Below are positions 1-11,985 of a stretch of DNA of 64,000 nt, in pieces. The notes below the pieces were generated by a model that was not told where the DNA came from, made no database searches, and saw nothing but the letters and a program-made list of their open reading frames with translations. This stretch comes from Toxorhynchites rutilus septentrionalis. Lineage: Eukaryota > Arthropoda > Insecta > Diptera > Culicidae. The stretch covers positions 261,431,598 through 261,495,597 of the forward strand of contig NC_073746.1 in NCBI RefSeq assembly GCF_029784135.1. Reading direction: 5' to 3'. Position numbers and translations under genes: made by a program. The first letter of the stretch is position 1. Each line of letters starts with the position of its first letter.

Positions 1-2
1 TG

Positions 3-1504
3 TCATTCAAGTATCTCGGGGTCTGGTTCGACTCCAAATGTACTTGGGGGGCCCATATTAGGTATCTGAGTAAAAAATGTCAACAAAGAATAAACTTTCT
101 CCGTACAATTACCGGCACCTGGTGGGGAGCCCACCCCGAAGATCTTATAATGTTGTATCGAACAACTATTCTCTCAGTGATGGAGTATGGCAGTTTCTGT
201 TTTCAATCAGCTGCCAAAACACACCTCATTAAACTCGAGCGAATTCAGTATCTTTGTCTCCGTATTGCGTTGGGATGTATGCCCTCAACGCATACCATGA
301 GCCTCGAGGTTTTGGCAGGCGTACTCCCACTAAAAGATCGCTTCAATTTATTATCTCTTCGGTTCCTCATCCGGTGTAAGGTTATGAACCCATTGGTGAT
401 CGGAAATTTTGAGCAGCTGATCGAGCTAAATTTTCATTCTGGATTCATGAGCTCATATCATGAATTCGTCTCCATGCAGGTTGATCCTTCTTCGTATATT
501 CCCAACCGTGTTTGTTTCCCTGACTACATCAATTCCTCTGTGCATTTTGATCTGTCCATGAAGCAGGATATCCATGGAACATCAGATTATCTTCGATCGA
601 GGATCGTTCCAACGATCTTCGATGCAAAGTATGGGGATATCATAATGATAATATGTACTTTACTGATGGGTCCTCTATGAATGAGTCCACAGGATTTGGA
701 GTGTTCAACGAATTTTTTAGCACCTCACACAGTCTTCAGAATCCTTGCTCAGTGTATATTGCTGAATTGGCAGCGATACACTGGGCGCTGGACAGCGTCG
801 CCTCACGACCTGTTGAACACTATTACATTATAACGGATAGTCTGAGCTCTGTCGAAGCTATCCGTTCAGTGAGGCCGGAAAAGCACTCGCCGTACTTCCT
901 TGAGAGAATACGAGAAATTTTGAGTGCTTTATCCAGACGCTGTTATGTCATTACCTTTGTCTGGGTCCCTTCACATTGCTCAATTCCGGGTAATGAGAGG
1001 GCTGACTCATTAGCAAAGGTAGGTGCAATTGAAGGCGAAATTTATCATCGTCAAATCGCCTTCAATGAATTTTATTCTTTAGTTCGTAAAAATACCATCG
1101 TTAACTGGCAACGCAAATGGAACGAAGATGAATTGGGCCGGTGGCTCCACTCAATTATCCCTAAGGTTAGCCTCAATCCGTGGTTCAAAAGTCTGGACTT
1201 GAGTCGGGACTTTATTCGCACCTTCTCCCGACTCATGTCCAATCACTGTTCGTTAGACGCGCTGCTTTTTCGTTTTAATCTTGCCGACAGCAATCTCTGC
1301 GGTTGTGGCCATGGTTACCACGACATCGAACACGTTGTTTGGTCGTGCGAGTTGTATCTTGTCGCCAGATCGAATTTAGAAAACTCCCTTCGGGCTGGAG
1401 GAAAGCAGTCCAATGTGCCGGTGAGAGATGTGTTGGCTCGGTTAGACCTTGATTACATGTCCCAAATATATGTTTTCCTTAAAGCTATCGATCTTCGAGT
1501 GTGA
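3..1504 (+). pseudogene. LINE ORF2 fragment: RT C-terminus plus RNase H, frameshifted
   Basis: Frame 3 reads the RT thumb region from the window edge to about 640 (motif KYLGVWF near the start). The frame that follows, from 653, reads RNase H (start TDGSSMNE; later ITDSLSSVEA and VPSHCSIPGNERAD) and a C-terminal Cys/His motif (CGCGHGYHDIEH). Aligning with the copy at 38191-41864 shows that one base is missing here between about 634 and 650, which breaks the frame between RT and RNase H. The other copy is broken at nearly the same place by a different deletion. The domains are otherwise well preserved, so this is a recent casualty. Confidence 0.85.
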
Positions 1505-1636
1505 TTGTTCATACATCCTTTTCCCCTCCTTTTCGTCCTTCGCGAGCTATCGGTTCCCTTCCTACTAACATTAGAATAAGTTAAATTGTAAACACATATT
1601 AAATGTAAGGATAGTTTTAAGAATTGAGTGTGAAGT

Positions 1637-1690
1637 GTCAGTGTGAATGAGAATGTGAATGTGAATGTGAATGTGAGTGCGAGTGTAAAC
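1637..1690 (+). repeat. GTGAAT minisatellite in LINE 3' UTR
   Basis: Short tandem GTGAAT-type hexamers lie in the 3' UTR. The copy at 37811-43877 has the same tract with fewer units (about 38025-38060, reverse strand), so the tract length varies between copies. Confidence 0.75.
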
Positions 1691-1903
1691 ACACATCTCC
1701 TTACATCCCATCCTTTTCCTAATGAAAATGTGTCACCCTTCTAAACTCGAGTCGACCGCGAGTAATCGGTTTCCTATTTCATTAACCATAGAATTAAGGA
1801 AACAACATGTTGATATATGCTAGTTGAAATATAGTTAAGAGTTTGGCTCCATTAAACTTATGTAACTGAGCCTGTAAAAATAATCGGATTAATAAAAAAA
1901 AAA

Positions 1904-2019
1904 AACTGTGTAATGTGCTAATTATAGATATGATAACCATGTGACATGTACACTATTAAAATTCGGCTCTGTTACATCTAAAATGCTAATGAGCCTTAAA
2001 TAAATAAATGGGATAAAAA
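1904..2019 (+). mobile_element. 5'-truncated LINE 3' end, second family
   Basis: About 115 bp starting GTGTAATGTGCTA and ending GGGATAAAAAA follows directly after the poly(A) of copy 1. A near-identical block occurs at 8080-8192. It ends in an A-rich tail and contains GGCTC...GAGCC, which can pair as a terminal hairpin like the one at the end of the MosquI-like element. I read it as the 3' end of a related LINE family. No coding sequence remains. Confidence 0.6.
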
Positions 2020-2593
2020 AAATCTGATAGTTGCACCGATAGCTTTCACTCGACTTCGACTTCCTCGGTATCTATAATAGTAAAGGGCCCTAACTCGGAT
2101 TACTTGGCTTGTCGCCGCCCGTTCTTGACATTATCGGGAAATTAGAAATTGAAATAGAAATAGATCTAGATCTAGATCTAGAAATAGAAATCTAATTTTA
2201 TCCTTAGTTTTCATAAGTTCTCAACCCTATTCCCCTAATTTCATGAAATTTCGAAGATATACATACGTAAATATTACAAACATGTCCGTATTTCCCCCAC
2301 TATATGTCAATGCGGATAGTCATCGAATAAATGTTCTACTTTTCGGTCTGTTTTAATTTTATTTAAAACATTGAAAAACCATCGACCGATTATTTCGAAA
2401 AACAGTACATCGAAATGCAAGAAACTGCATTTAAGTTTGGTAAAACACGAGTTTCGAAAGATATAATAAAAGTTCTTCTTAATATGTCCGTTTTTCCCCA
2501 CCTTCCCTCCTTATAAAAACGTTAAAGTTGATAGTCTGTGTATGTTATTGTTACTTAAACCAAACCCCAACAGAATGCAAATGATACTCAAGT

Positions 2594-2693
2594 GCTATCG
2601 CCGGCCACTGAGATACTATGCGCACGTAACCACTGTGGTGTCGCCGGCAGTCAGGCGCTATTTTGTGTGCGTAACCACTGTGGTGTCGCCGGA
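2594..2693 (+). repeat. Two-unit 45-bp tandem repeat
   Basis: The block GTAACCACTGTGGTGTCGCC occurs at 2626 and again at 2671 with similar flanks, a direct repeat of 45 bp. CCACTGTGG inside the unit is palindromic. Confidence 0.7.
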
Positions 2694-4644
2694 CGCCAAA
2701 GTGTTAACAGTTAATAATCTGAAGATGTAATATCTGTGTGTAAGGCGGGTGGAGTTTTAGAAGTGCCCTAGAAGCGTTCTGGATCGTTGATTTTCATACG
2801 TTTAGCTGCTAGCAGTACTTGTTGGAATTCATCGAAACTAGTTGTTTGGTAGAAGCTCATGATACAAATTTTCTTCCAGTCCTACCAGACCTAGCCATAA
2901 CTTTCTTCAAGAGAAACCCGGGGTTCACTTGCTAAGACTTTTTTTAACTCAACATTCTTGTGAATGATTTGCCCTTTACAAATATGTATTTTCATCGCGT
3001 TTATGAAACGAATCGCAGATTGAGATAAGTCCCTTCAAGTGTTTTCGGTAAAATAAACCTTTATTGCGGAATCCGGTCGGATTTGAAATCAGCACAATGT
3101 TGCGTTCTTTAAGAGGATATTCTAGTCTAGAAATTTGAGAAAAAAACAATTTTTTTTCTTCATATTTCTCTAATTCGGACATTTAAGAATATACCATAGG
3201 AGAGACTTTTCGAAAATCTCATTATTTTCCAAAATATAGCCATTTTAGTGATGCGATATCTTATCTAGTATGGCCATAACAATTAACTTCAAACGCGTTT
3301 TTCTCGAAACATGTTTTTTCAAACTGGATTACACGATATCTCAAGTTCTACTTATCCGATCTAGGTTTATATGAATACAATCTGTATGCATCTCTCTATC
3401 GCATAAACCTATAAAAAATCATAATTTCGTAAGTTTACTATTTTAAAAAAATCAAGAAACTTAAAAAAATGTTTTAAACAGCATTTTTTTTCTTCAAATC
3501 TCCGCCATTTTGTCAAAAAACACGTTTTTGACTTGTCCGAGGTTCATGCGATAGTGCCATCTTTACTGATTCAGAATCTGTTCGATTTGTTTGTTTCAAA
3601 TAACCAGAAGGGCTGGAATCGTGTACGCCATGCCACAACTTTTTTTGAACCCCCTCACTTGATCAGCTTCTAATTATGGATATATTTTTTCCGTTCAATT
3701 TTTGTTTCATTGTTGAAAAATAGATAAACAAATAGTGATATAACGGATGGTAAAAATATTCTTTGTTTACTTCTTCGGAGCTCGAAGAAACGTCCGAAAT
3801 TCGTGTCTCTATCCCCCTGAATCTATTCGAGTCAAATCCTATCGAATTGTGTAAATGTTGCAACCTTGAAATGCAGAATGCAAAAGTTTATTTAGTTCGG
3901 ATTGCGATATGTCAAATCCGATCGGGTTCCGTAATATGGGTTCATATGTAGTCCATGCACTGTTGCATGTTGCATGCATGTTTTTCGTGATGTTTCGTTT
4001 CTCATGAACGGTGATTTTCGACATCTGTAGCGAATCTGCTAATTCATGTGCATCAAGGATTAATCTTATCTTTTAGTTAATCAGCAGTAGCAGCATGAAC
4101 TTTCTAGACAACTCAAAAGAAGCGTATTACCAGACATCAATGAAGAACAACATTATTGCAAAAAATAGATCTCCAGAGATACGGCCCGTACACTCATGGA
4201 AGAATTTGTTGTGCGTTTCAATGTTCAGAAATCCTTGAGAGTTCTCGAAAAAAAAAACAAACAGTTTTGTCATCAAGAGCAAAAGCTGAATTCAACCCGC
4301 ACTTAAGTCGTGATTTTCAATACTACATAAAATCCAACATTCTTTGTGTTATTGGGTGTCTTTATCCTGACGGATTTAATGGCCCTCTATTACCGATTGA
4401 AATAAATTGATGGATCCTAGTTCATGTGCGTTACCCTCAGAATATCCACTTCAGGAGAGAGGTTCAGCCATATGAAAAAATATGGATGTTTGACCGAGCA
4501 GCACTCTCAGGCAGTTCAGTATTATTATTGATGAATACTGAGTACTCAGGACGGGCGTGAAGTTCAAAAAATCGTGTAAATACAAAATAGATCTCATTCA
4601 ATTTTGACTATTAACTTGAATGTTTTACTTTAAAAAATACTTAA

Positions 4645-4760
4645 CGTGTCCACATGGACATTATCAAAACCCCCTCCCCCCTCACCGTGGACAAGCGTAG
4701 ACATTTTCGTAACCCCTTCCCACCCTAAAGTTGTCCACGTGGTATGTAGACAGCCCCGTA
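4645..4760 (+). mobile_element. CACGTG-ended MITE, copy 1
   Basis: A short element rich in TGTCCACGTGG-type ends with C-rich interior and the core CCGTGGACAAGCG. Related copies occur at 32296-32415 and 36795-36918. All three share GGGGCTGTCCACATACCACG (or its complement) at one end and TGTCCACGTGGACA-like sequence at the other, so the ends are partly palindromic. No coding capacity. Confidence 0.65.
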
Positions 4761-4829
4761 ATAGTAATAGTAATAGTACATAGTAGTAATAGTAATAGTA
4801 ATAGTATAATAATGATAGTAGTAATAGTG
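4758..4829 (+). repeat. TAG/TAA microsatellite
   Basis: Imperfect (TAATAG)n tract directly next to the MITE. Confidence 0.8.
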
Positions 4830-5410
4830 ATTTGCGCCAGTAACACCGGCTGAGTGTATCCTATGGCTTACCTTCTCTACTAACACATTTCCTGAATTCC
4901 TGAGATATTTATGAGAGGTCGTAGAGTTCTCTGCATCTCTCCTTAAGTAAATATCGAACTAACACTCTATCCCCTTCCCCAGCAGTTGCAAGGACGTGGC
5001 CGGGACAATTCTTAACTGTTGGAGAAAACATGCCTTCATCTAAGAGATATTACTAATCATCAGCAAAGGATGGAGGCTAGTTTTTGACTTATCAGTTCTG
5101 AATTCGTACCACCTACGATAGTGTGCAACTAGCTCAATGCTAATGCTATTATAGAAATCGAATCGATAAGAATTTTGCTCTTTAGCTCTATTTTACTTTA
5201 ATAGATATCGCTGATAGCTATCGGTGCAAGTGTTCGAATTTTTCGAGTTGTTTGGTTCGCTTGTTGCTATCTTCAGAGAATTGTTTTGTTTCGGTTTGCG
5301 TCGCTGATATTTTCCTTTGGGAAACATTTCAGAAACTTTTAAATGTATGCAATTGCAGCACATGACAACATTATCTCGATTTATGAAATACGAAAGTTCG
5401 CTCGGTCTGA

Positions 5411-5735
5411 TAATGATAATGCATACCACTGTAGTTTTAATGTTAAATGACATTAAAACTACAGTCAAATTAGCCGGAATTAAAGGATGGTTATGACCAC
5501 GAATGGTAGCATATTTTCACCACTTTTCTGTGTACGTGTGTCTGTGTGAAAGAAAAAACATAAACGTTCAAGTGATGGTCGTGTTTGCGGCTGTGCATTT
5601 ATTTCTGATGTGACAGTTGGAACCGAGCAATGCATTCTTGGTCTCATTCACAATACATATTGACACGTAACTCTCGCACAAGGGCAGTATGTGATGATTG
5701 AGAAAAATGTCGACCGTTTACAACACTGAGATTAT
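5411..5735 (-). repeat. Dispersed repeat, inverted copy of 49487-49790
   Basis: The block contains a near-perfect palindrome (ACTGTAGTTTTAATGT mirrored) near 5428-5465, then sequence that reads as the reverse complement of 49487-49790, including GCAGTATGTGATG and CGTTTACAACACTG. Non-coding; probably a MITE or a LINE-derived repeat. Confidence 0.65.
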
Positions 5736-5984
5736 CCCGAATGTTTGCTTGGTGTGATAGGGTGCACATACACTGTTTGACCGAAGCCAAATATTTCACT
5801 CTTTTTGACAGATGAAATTTGATAAACGTGTACTGATCAAATATATTCGACACAAAAAACAACAAGCAAATATTCCAATTAAATGCCTACAATTTTTTTC
5901 GGTCTGTTCTTCGAACAAGTCGGTACATGGTAACCTAAAATCTTAAATATTTCAGTCATATTTTGATGTAGGACTACGTCTTAC

Positions 5985-6240
5985 ATTAAGGGTGCCAAAT
6001 CAGAAAACAGGTCACGTTTTAATGAAATAAAGTGAACGTTGATAACTATTTTTGCTGCGAACGGATTTTAACGATTTACATACCAATCGAATCGGAAATT
6101 TTCTAAGATTAGTTTGATTTGCTATATATTACAATCCCATAGTATGTATATGGTTCAAATTGATGAAAATTGGAAGCATTCCCATTTCCCCATACATTTA
6201 TTCTGTCCATTTGTAGCTTTCCCGAACAGAGCTGTCAACT
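5985..6240 (+). repeat. Dispersed repeat shared with 37480-37735
   Basis: The segment starting AGGGTGCCAAATCAGAAAAC matches, in reverse orientation and with divergence, the sequence just left of the full-length LINE at 37480-37735. It is flanked by CGTAGTCC-type motifs that recur elsewhere in the window. No open frame of interest. Confidence 0.55.
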
Positions 6241-6992
6241 TATGCAGCCGCTAGAATAGAAACAACGAAGGGGGATAGCGAAAAGAGAATATTTGCATCT
6301 CCTCCGAGGAAAATTCTTAGAATCTTTCTGTGCCCGAAACAACAAAGGTCGCTTATTCTGCTTGTTTTGGTATTTTATGTTTTCCCTCGAACTGTGAATG
6401 CTAGCGAATATTTCACGTGAAGTGTGTTTCAATGTTTCATTTTTATCGCTGCAACTGTGCGCTTCTGTTAGACGCGTGTTTGATGCTTGTTGAATGGCGA
6501 TGCATAGAAGATGCCTCTTGTTAAATACTCAGTGCAAAGCGTGCATTGATATAAAGACACAAATTGCGATATATGACCAATTAGTGTATTGTTCTCACAA
6601 GGGCAAGAAAGAATCGCTGCTTCTCGAAATGATTCTACAAAACCACGCAAGCCATTAAACGTTTTCAGGATCCCCGGAACTTTTTGCTAAAGAGTTTTAT
6701 ATGAAATTTCGACGTATTCGCAAATAATATCCGAAATGATAAACCAACAAATTTCGAAAAAAAAGATTGCGTAGTCCTACGTCCTAGGCGGTCGTGTCTC
6801 GAATTTTTTTCCATGTTCGATGTTTGACATACGAAGCGGATACCATTTGCTAAAGCAACAAACATCGGCTCTCCAGGTTCGCGCTTTAGCAAATGGTTCA
6901 GCAGACGTATGTTTGATGTTTGACATTGTTGATGCCAGTTGTGCCAATGGTACAAAATTCGACCCTCTCATGGATTGTGCCCTACCATTGCA

Positions 6993-8312
6993 CAATAGTC
7001 CAGGAGGTTCATTTAAGTGGAAATTAGCATTTAGAGCTCGACAGTTATTCTCTAGACAAAAACTGTCTTCGACAAAGTTGTTGCATATGATAGAGCGCTT
7101 ATTTTGATGTTTTTCAAAATAGGGTGACCAAAATTTACGATGAAAGAAAAAATCTAACTTTCTTATCTTCATAGATAGAGGTAAACATAGTTCGACAATG
7201 GTATAGTTCCAGTTATTTAAGAAAACTTTTTAGAACAATGTTTTTTTTCTATCTCTTGAAATAACCGATATAGCGCTTTTTTCTAAGTTGCGTTAGGGTC
7301 ATCATGAAAAAACGGTTTTTTGCTCTAACTTTTATATTTCAAATTTTAACTGCAAACTGTCAGCAGAACACTTTTAGAGCTTACTAAGACAAATATTTTG
7401 CGAAGCAGAACTTGTCAATATCGCAATCCTACTTAAAGTTATTCATGCTTTTTCACCCGAAAAAACTCTTTTTTTTTCTTTTTTACTTTAATTTACTCAA
7501 ATACAAAAAATAACATAGTTTTGGAAATCCCAAATTATGTAGAGTGAAGTATGTTCTTTCAAATGCTGTCAACAAACATTTTTTATGGTTTTATGGTATG
7601 AAGAGAGAGCATTTTTTGGAAAGAAAGGTCAATAAATTTGAGTAGAATTGAGATATTGACAAGTTCTGCTTCGCAAAATATTTGTCTTAGTAAGCTCTAA
7701 AAGTGTTCTGCATTGCAAAATATTTGTCTTTGTAAGCTCTTAAAGTGTTCTGAAGACAGTTTGCATTTAAAATTTTAAATACAAAAATTAGAGCATAGCA
7801 AACGTTTTTTTCATGGTGACCCTAACCCAACTTAGAAAAAAGCGCTATATCGATTATTTCAAGAGATAGAAAAAAAAGCTTTGTTCTACAAATTTGCTTA
7901 AAATAACTGGGGCTAAAACATTGTCAAACCATATTTACCTCTATCTATAATGATAAGAAAATTAGATTTTTTATTTCATCGAAAGTTTTGGTAACCCTAT
8001 GTTCTTACGCCTATATGGCAACTGTGTAAATGTTGTATCATATGCAATGGTATAGAAGGGAATACTCTAGTGCGAAAACAGTGTAATGTGCTAAATATAG
8101 ATATGATAAACATGTGACATGTACACGATTGAAATTCGGCTCTGTTACAGCTAAAATGTTAATGAGCCTAAAATAAACAAAAGGGATAAAAAAAAACATC
8201 GAAATGAGCGCTGTCATATGTAACAACTTTGTCGAAGACAGTTTTTGTCTAGAGAATAACTGTCGAGCTCTAAATGCTAATTTCCACTTAAATGCACTTC
8301 CTGGGCCATTGT
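6993..8312. repeat. Large imperfect inverted repeat (foldback-like)
   Basis: Sequence from 7118 to 7450 returns in reverse complement from about 7640 to 7995 (markers: TAGAGGTAAACAT, GATATAGCGCTTTTTTC, AAGACAAATATTTTGCGAAG). The outer parts 6993-7100 and 8195-8312 also match inversely (GACAAAAACTGTCTTCGACA). The right arm carries an extra internal duplication near 7670-7750 and about 190 bp of foreign DNA (8001-8192) that includes a LINE tail. The whole could fold into a long hairpin. No transposase is present. Confidence 0.75.
8080..8192 (+). mobile_element. 5'-truncated LINE 3' end, second family, copy 2
   Basis: Matches 1904-2019 closely, keeps the GGCTC...GAGCC pairing segments and ends in GGGATAAAAAAAAAC. 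It interrupts the right arm of the foldback repeat, so it inserted after that structure formed. Confidence 0.6.
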
Positions 8313-8533
8313 GTACACGCAAACTATCTACATGACAACAATTAATGAACACTGAACAAAGACGAACTTTAAGACATATGAAAAATTGTTTCGTGCAAAA
8401 CAAATGACATTTACCCTTCGGCTAATAACTTTCTTACTTATCTTTATTCGATTTCTAGTAAACACATTGGGATATCAATCTCTTAAAAAGTACCGCCCGA
8501 TATGCCATCAACTTGTCCCACAATCGTCACCTT

Positions 8534-8539
8534 TTATTA
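8534..8539 (-). promoter_or_regulatory. Candidate polyadenylation signal of NAA50
   Basis: AATAAA on the minus strand about 185 bp after the NAA50 stop codon. It is the first canonical hexamer I see downstream. Confidence 0.4.
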
Positions 8540-8723
8540 CGGAATAAATATTTCCTGTTTTCACAATGTTCCGGAAAAAAATGCAACGGTCTTACAAGCG
8601 GGGTATTGACGATTTCATACCGAGGCGACTTTTGTTCAATGATCATTCAAGAAGTATTCGCCGGGTGAAGTAATAAGTTAACAGATGATTTCTTTCAACT
8701 CGCGATCATTAAAAGGATGTATT

Positions 8724-9481
8724 TTATCTATTCCTGTCTGGCATCTGTTGTTGGGAGGTTGAGTTCTGAATGTTTTGATTCGCATTGTTCCCCGCGGTAC
8801 CGTTTTGATGGTGGTGGTGATGCTGCTGTTGCTGATTTCCGGATCGCTTGACCAAAGTTTTCTGCAGCACATGTGCATCAGCCGGCTCAATCCGTTTATA
8901 ATAGTGCTGCTTTGTTTCGACAATTTCAAAACCGAACTTCTTGTAGAATTCAATCGCACCCTCGTTATCCACCTTTACATGTAGGAAAATGCTGTCAAAA
9001 TTACCATCCTTCTCGACATAGTTGAGGATGTGTTTGACCATCACCGATCCAATTCCGAGCCTGCGGTAAGGATAGAGACAACCCAGCGTCATTATGTATA
9101 GCCTCCGCATATTGTCCGTGGTATCAACGCGGGAGCAAACAGCGCCGACCACCACATCGTTGTAATACGCCAGTTTGGCCAGTTCACCCGATTCCAGCAC
9201 ATCCAAATAAAATTTGTCGTTATACAGAACTGGTAATACCACAGTATTGATTTTCTTCAGCTGCTTCAAGTTGTGGTGAGTTATGTCTCCCAACTCAATG
9301 TTAGCCCTGGCGAAGTAAACATTTAAAATTCATTTTAAATCCCAATTTTCAACAAAATACATCAATTGAAGTGCACCGTGAAGGAAAACAAAATTGCAGA
9401 AACAAAAATTGAGGTTAGTAGCAACACAAGAATTTAATCAGGAAGAACCTCAACCATTTAAGACAATACTCACCTCGTCAT
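8724..9481 (-). CDS. san: N-alpha-acetyltransferase 50 (NAA50 / san)
   Basis: Two-exon gene; CDS is complement(join(8724..9306, 9474..9481)), 196 residues. Exon 1 gives only ATG ACG AG; the intron (9307-9473) starts GTGAGT and ends AG, and splicing restores MTRANIELGD, the start expected of insect san. The product is a GNAT-fold acetyltransferase that acetylates N-terminal Met and is needed for sister-chromatid cohesion in flies (family knowledge). Visible features: peptide-pocket motif PVLYNDKFY (about 28-36), RLYIMTL with Tyr73, acetyl-CoA loop RRLGIG (84-89), LHV with His112 and YYKRIEPADAHVLQK. Tyr73 and His112 match the catalytic residues of human NAA50. The C-terminus is a low-complexity Gln/His/Asn tail with QQQQHHHHH, unlike the vertebrate end. 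Gene and frame look intact. Confidence 0.95.
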
Positions 9482-10716
9482 TTTGTTTTTGAATATACCG
9501 TACAATGCAGAACCTGTCTTTCTGCAAAACAGCAATTTAGACAACAAAATCTTCCACTTATGAGAAAATAAGCTAGAAATAAAAATTCTACACAGAACTT
9601 CAGCAATGTCTGAAAAAAGTAATATGGAACTGACAGAATTGAGCGAAATTTGACACATACCTAAGGTATGCTATAATTTTTGTGCCTTATGGCGGGTTTA
9701 CATTAGGGAGATCTATAGCTATACTGAGAGAAATAATTAGTAAATATGACAAATGTTTTGGTGAATATTACCAATTCATTAGTCATTTTCTACCGTACTA
9801 ATCATTGGTACATATTACGAAAGAAAAATGGTAGGCACAAACGTCAAACAAACTTCGATTTGTTGGTCCAACATTGGTGCAATAACAGTGAAAATTTAGC
9901 TTCTCATTTGGGAGAGATAATCATCAGGGATAGTAAAAATGTTTTTTAATAATTATTTTGAATTTAAAAAATTCTATTTGATTACATTTAACTTCACATA
10001 CTTAGAATACATAATAATAATAATATATAACTTATTCTATGAGCAGCGTACACGAGGAAAGTTCCCGTTCCTCTTCCTGCTGCATCGCTCTAGTTTGCAT
10101 TATTTAGGGAGTGTCGGTAGCACCAGCACGTTTCATCCGCATTTTGTTCTCTCGTGTCTCTATGAAGAAAAGAAATACATATGTTAATAATATAAAATAT
10201 GTATATATGTAATGAAACGTAACATCAACAAAATGCTTACCTCCGAATCGCTTCATCTCCAAAATAGAAATGGCGATTGCAAAGTGCGCACATCACAGAT
10301 GTTAGGTATGACAAAAAAACAAAGTTGTTGAAGTTTGTTTTTATCAGATGATCGAAAATTCGATGCATCATTCATCATACATCGCACTTTTCTTCTCCTC
10401 GGCGAAAACGAATTCTTGAGATATTTATATAAATATGAACAGAATTCTTACCTCCGAATCGATTCGCTTTTACAAGAGGAATGGCGACTGTGAAGTGTGC
10501 ACCTCACGGCTGCTAACTATAAAAACACACAGGGTTACTAATACTATGAAGTAAAGTTTACGAATCTTTGGTAGGGAGGCGAATTTCATCTGACATTAGT
10601 TTTACAGATTTTTGGTAATATTTACAAAAAAATTGTATATTTTACCAATGTTTTGGCTACTAAAGCTTTGGTAGCTGATTTTACTAAACTATTTCTCCAG
10701 TGTATAGATGGATTTA
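9482..10716. other. NAA50 upstream DNA and repeats, no gene seen
   Basis: It contains the presumed NAA50 5' UTR and promoter. A direct duplication starts CTTACCTCCGAATCG at about 10239 and again at about 10449 (period about 210 bp). AT-rich sequence without a convincing reading frame fills the rest. Confidence 0.5.
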
Positions 10717-10905
10717 AGTGCGCTACACATACACCGTCCCGTCACCGTGAAGTCAACGTGAAGGAATGAAATGTCAAATATTCTCCCATGGAAATCGTAT
10801 GGTAGCATTCACATACAACGTTACCGGCAACTTTGACGTCGGCAAAATAAGTCCAAGAGAGTAGTTGACGGGATGGTGACGGTGACGCTATATGTGTAGC
10901 GCACT
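10717..10905. mobile_element. MITE with AGTGCG ends and TTA target duplication
   Basis: 189 bp with terminal inverted repeats AGTGCGCTACACATA / TATGTGTAGCGCACT. TTA precedes the left end (10714-10716) and follows the right end (10906-10908). The internal sequence CGTCACCGT / ATTCACATACAAC resembles the MITE at 52821-53054. Non-coding. Confidence 0.8.
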
Positions 10906-11985
10906 TTATTCACTCGAAAATATATGTAAACGAGTGAGAATCAAGGGATTTCTAAGATGGCCGCCTTTTTGTAGCCAGCAAAAAAAATCATGAGCATAGA
11001 AAAAAATCATAACCTAAAATTAAAAATGAAGTGCTCCGCACGATTCTCCGGCAGTGATTTTAATTGCAAATCGCCAAGAAAGCTTCCGGATGGGTATCCA
11101 AACATCGTTTACCAGAGGAAACTATCCAACGTAATCAAATATTAACATATATGACTCCAAACATTAAACATAACGCGAGCCCCCTAAGCGCGAGCCCCCT
11201 AAGCGCGAGCTTAGTTTTATGCTGTCTACGCTCAATTTACATTGGTTGGGATAGGTTTGCCATGGCCCTGTTGAGAATATATATGATACACTTCTTCGAG
11301 GTATATATGTATAGATTGTATAAAATAAATTCAGGCATATGTAAACGCTGGTGAATTTCTCACTGGTTAGAAATCACTAAATTTGGATGCAGTTCTACTT
11401 CAGGTGAATAAATTCACCGAAAATAGGAATATATTCATTATATAAGTTCACGCTAGTGTAAACGGTTGATGCGATTTCTATGAATCTCATCATATTTCTT
11501 CACACGAATATATCACTAGTCTAAACCCACCCTTACACAAAATCACTTACACAGATAAAAAAGAATTGCAGAATTAAGATTTTCTGCTCTGAATTTAAAA
11601 CACTTCGATTAAATTTTGTTAATTTGAACCCATTTCTCATTCTGTTCTTCCTAATAAAATTGAAATCACTGAAAAAACAAATTGAAAAGTGATGACTATT
11701 ACTTGGTTTTGAATTAAAAAAAATGGTAGATTTTTGTTGATAATGTGGTTTTTGCACTGGTGGAGCCAATTGATGAATCTACACAAAGCTTCATCAGCTC
11801 ATGTGATACCTACATTAGATCTCAGAACTACAAAAGTGATTATGTTTCTATTTCTAAGCGCTTAAAAGCAAGATTCGGTCGTGCTTATTTTTACTAATTT
11901 TTATTTAAATTCGTTTTAACAGGTTTTAACCATTGAATGTCGTCAATAAATGGTAAGAAAGTTAAATTGTATAGATAAGTCATAG
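10906..11985. other. Repeat-rich intergenic DNA, no gene seen
   Basis: Contains a thrice-repeated AGCGCGAGCCCCCTA-like short tract near 11180-11210 and, at about 11260-11535, AT-rich sequence ending CTAGTCTAAACCCACCC that may be a MITE end (a similar GGGTTTACATTAG lies at 9693). No domain-bearing frame. Confidence 0.4.

Larger units (their letters stand above)
1..1903 (+). mobile_element. MosquI-like (I clade) LINE, copy 1, 3' part
   Basis: The window opens inside the reverse transcriptase of a non-LTR retrotransposon. It continues through an RNase H domain and a 3' UTR and ends in an A-rich tail near 1893-1903. The same sequence, nearly identical, forms the 3' part of the full-length minus-strand copy at 37811-43877, which defines the element. 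The order RT then RNase H, with ORF1 zinc knuckles seen in the other copy, fits the I clade (MosquI group of mosquitoes). The 5' part lies outside the window, so its full length is unknown. Confidence 0.85.
2020..5410. other. Intergenic repeat-rich DNA, no gene seen
   Basis: No reading frame here shows a recognisable domain. The stretch holds a GATCTA palindromic simple repeat (2154-2195), a 45-bp tandem duplication (2594-2693), a MITE (4645-4760) and a TAG/TAA microsatellite (4758-4829). Sequence near 3290-3340 resembles 36200-36240 and is probably an old dispersed repeat. Confidence 0.6.
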
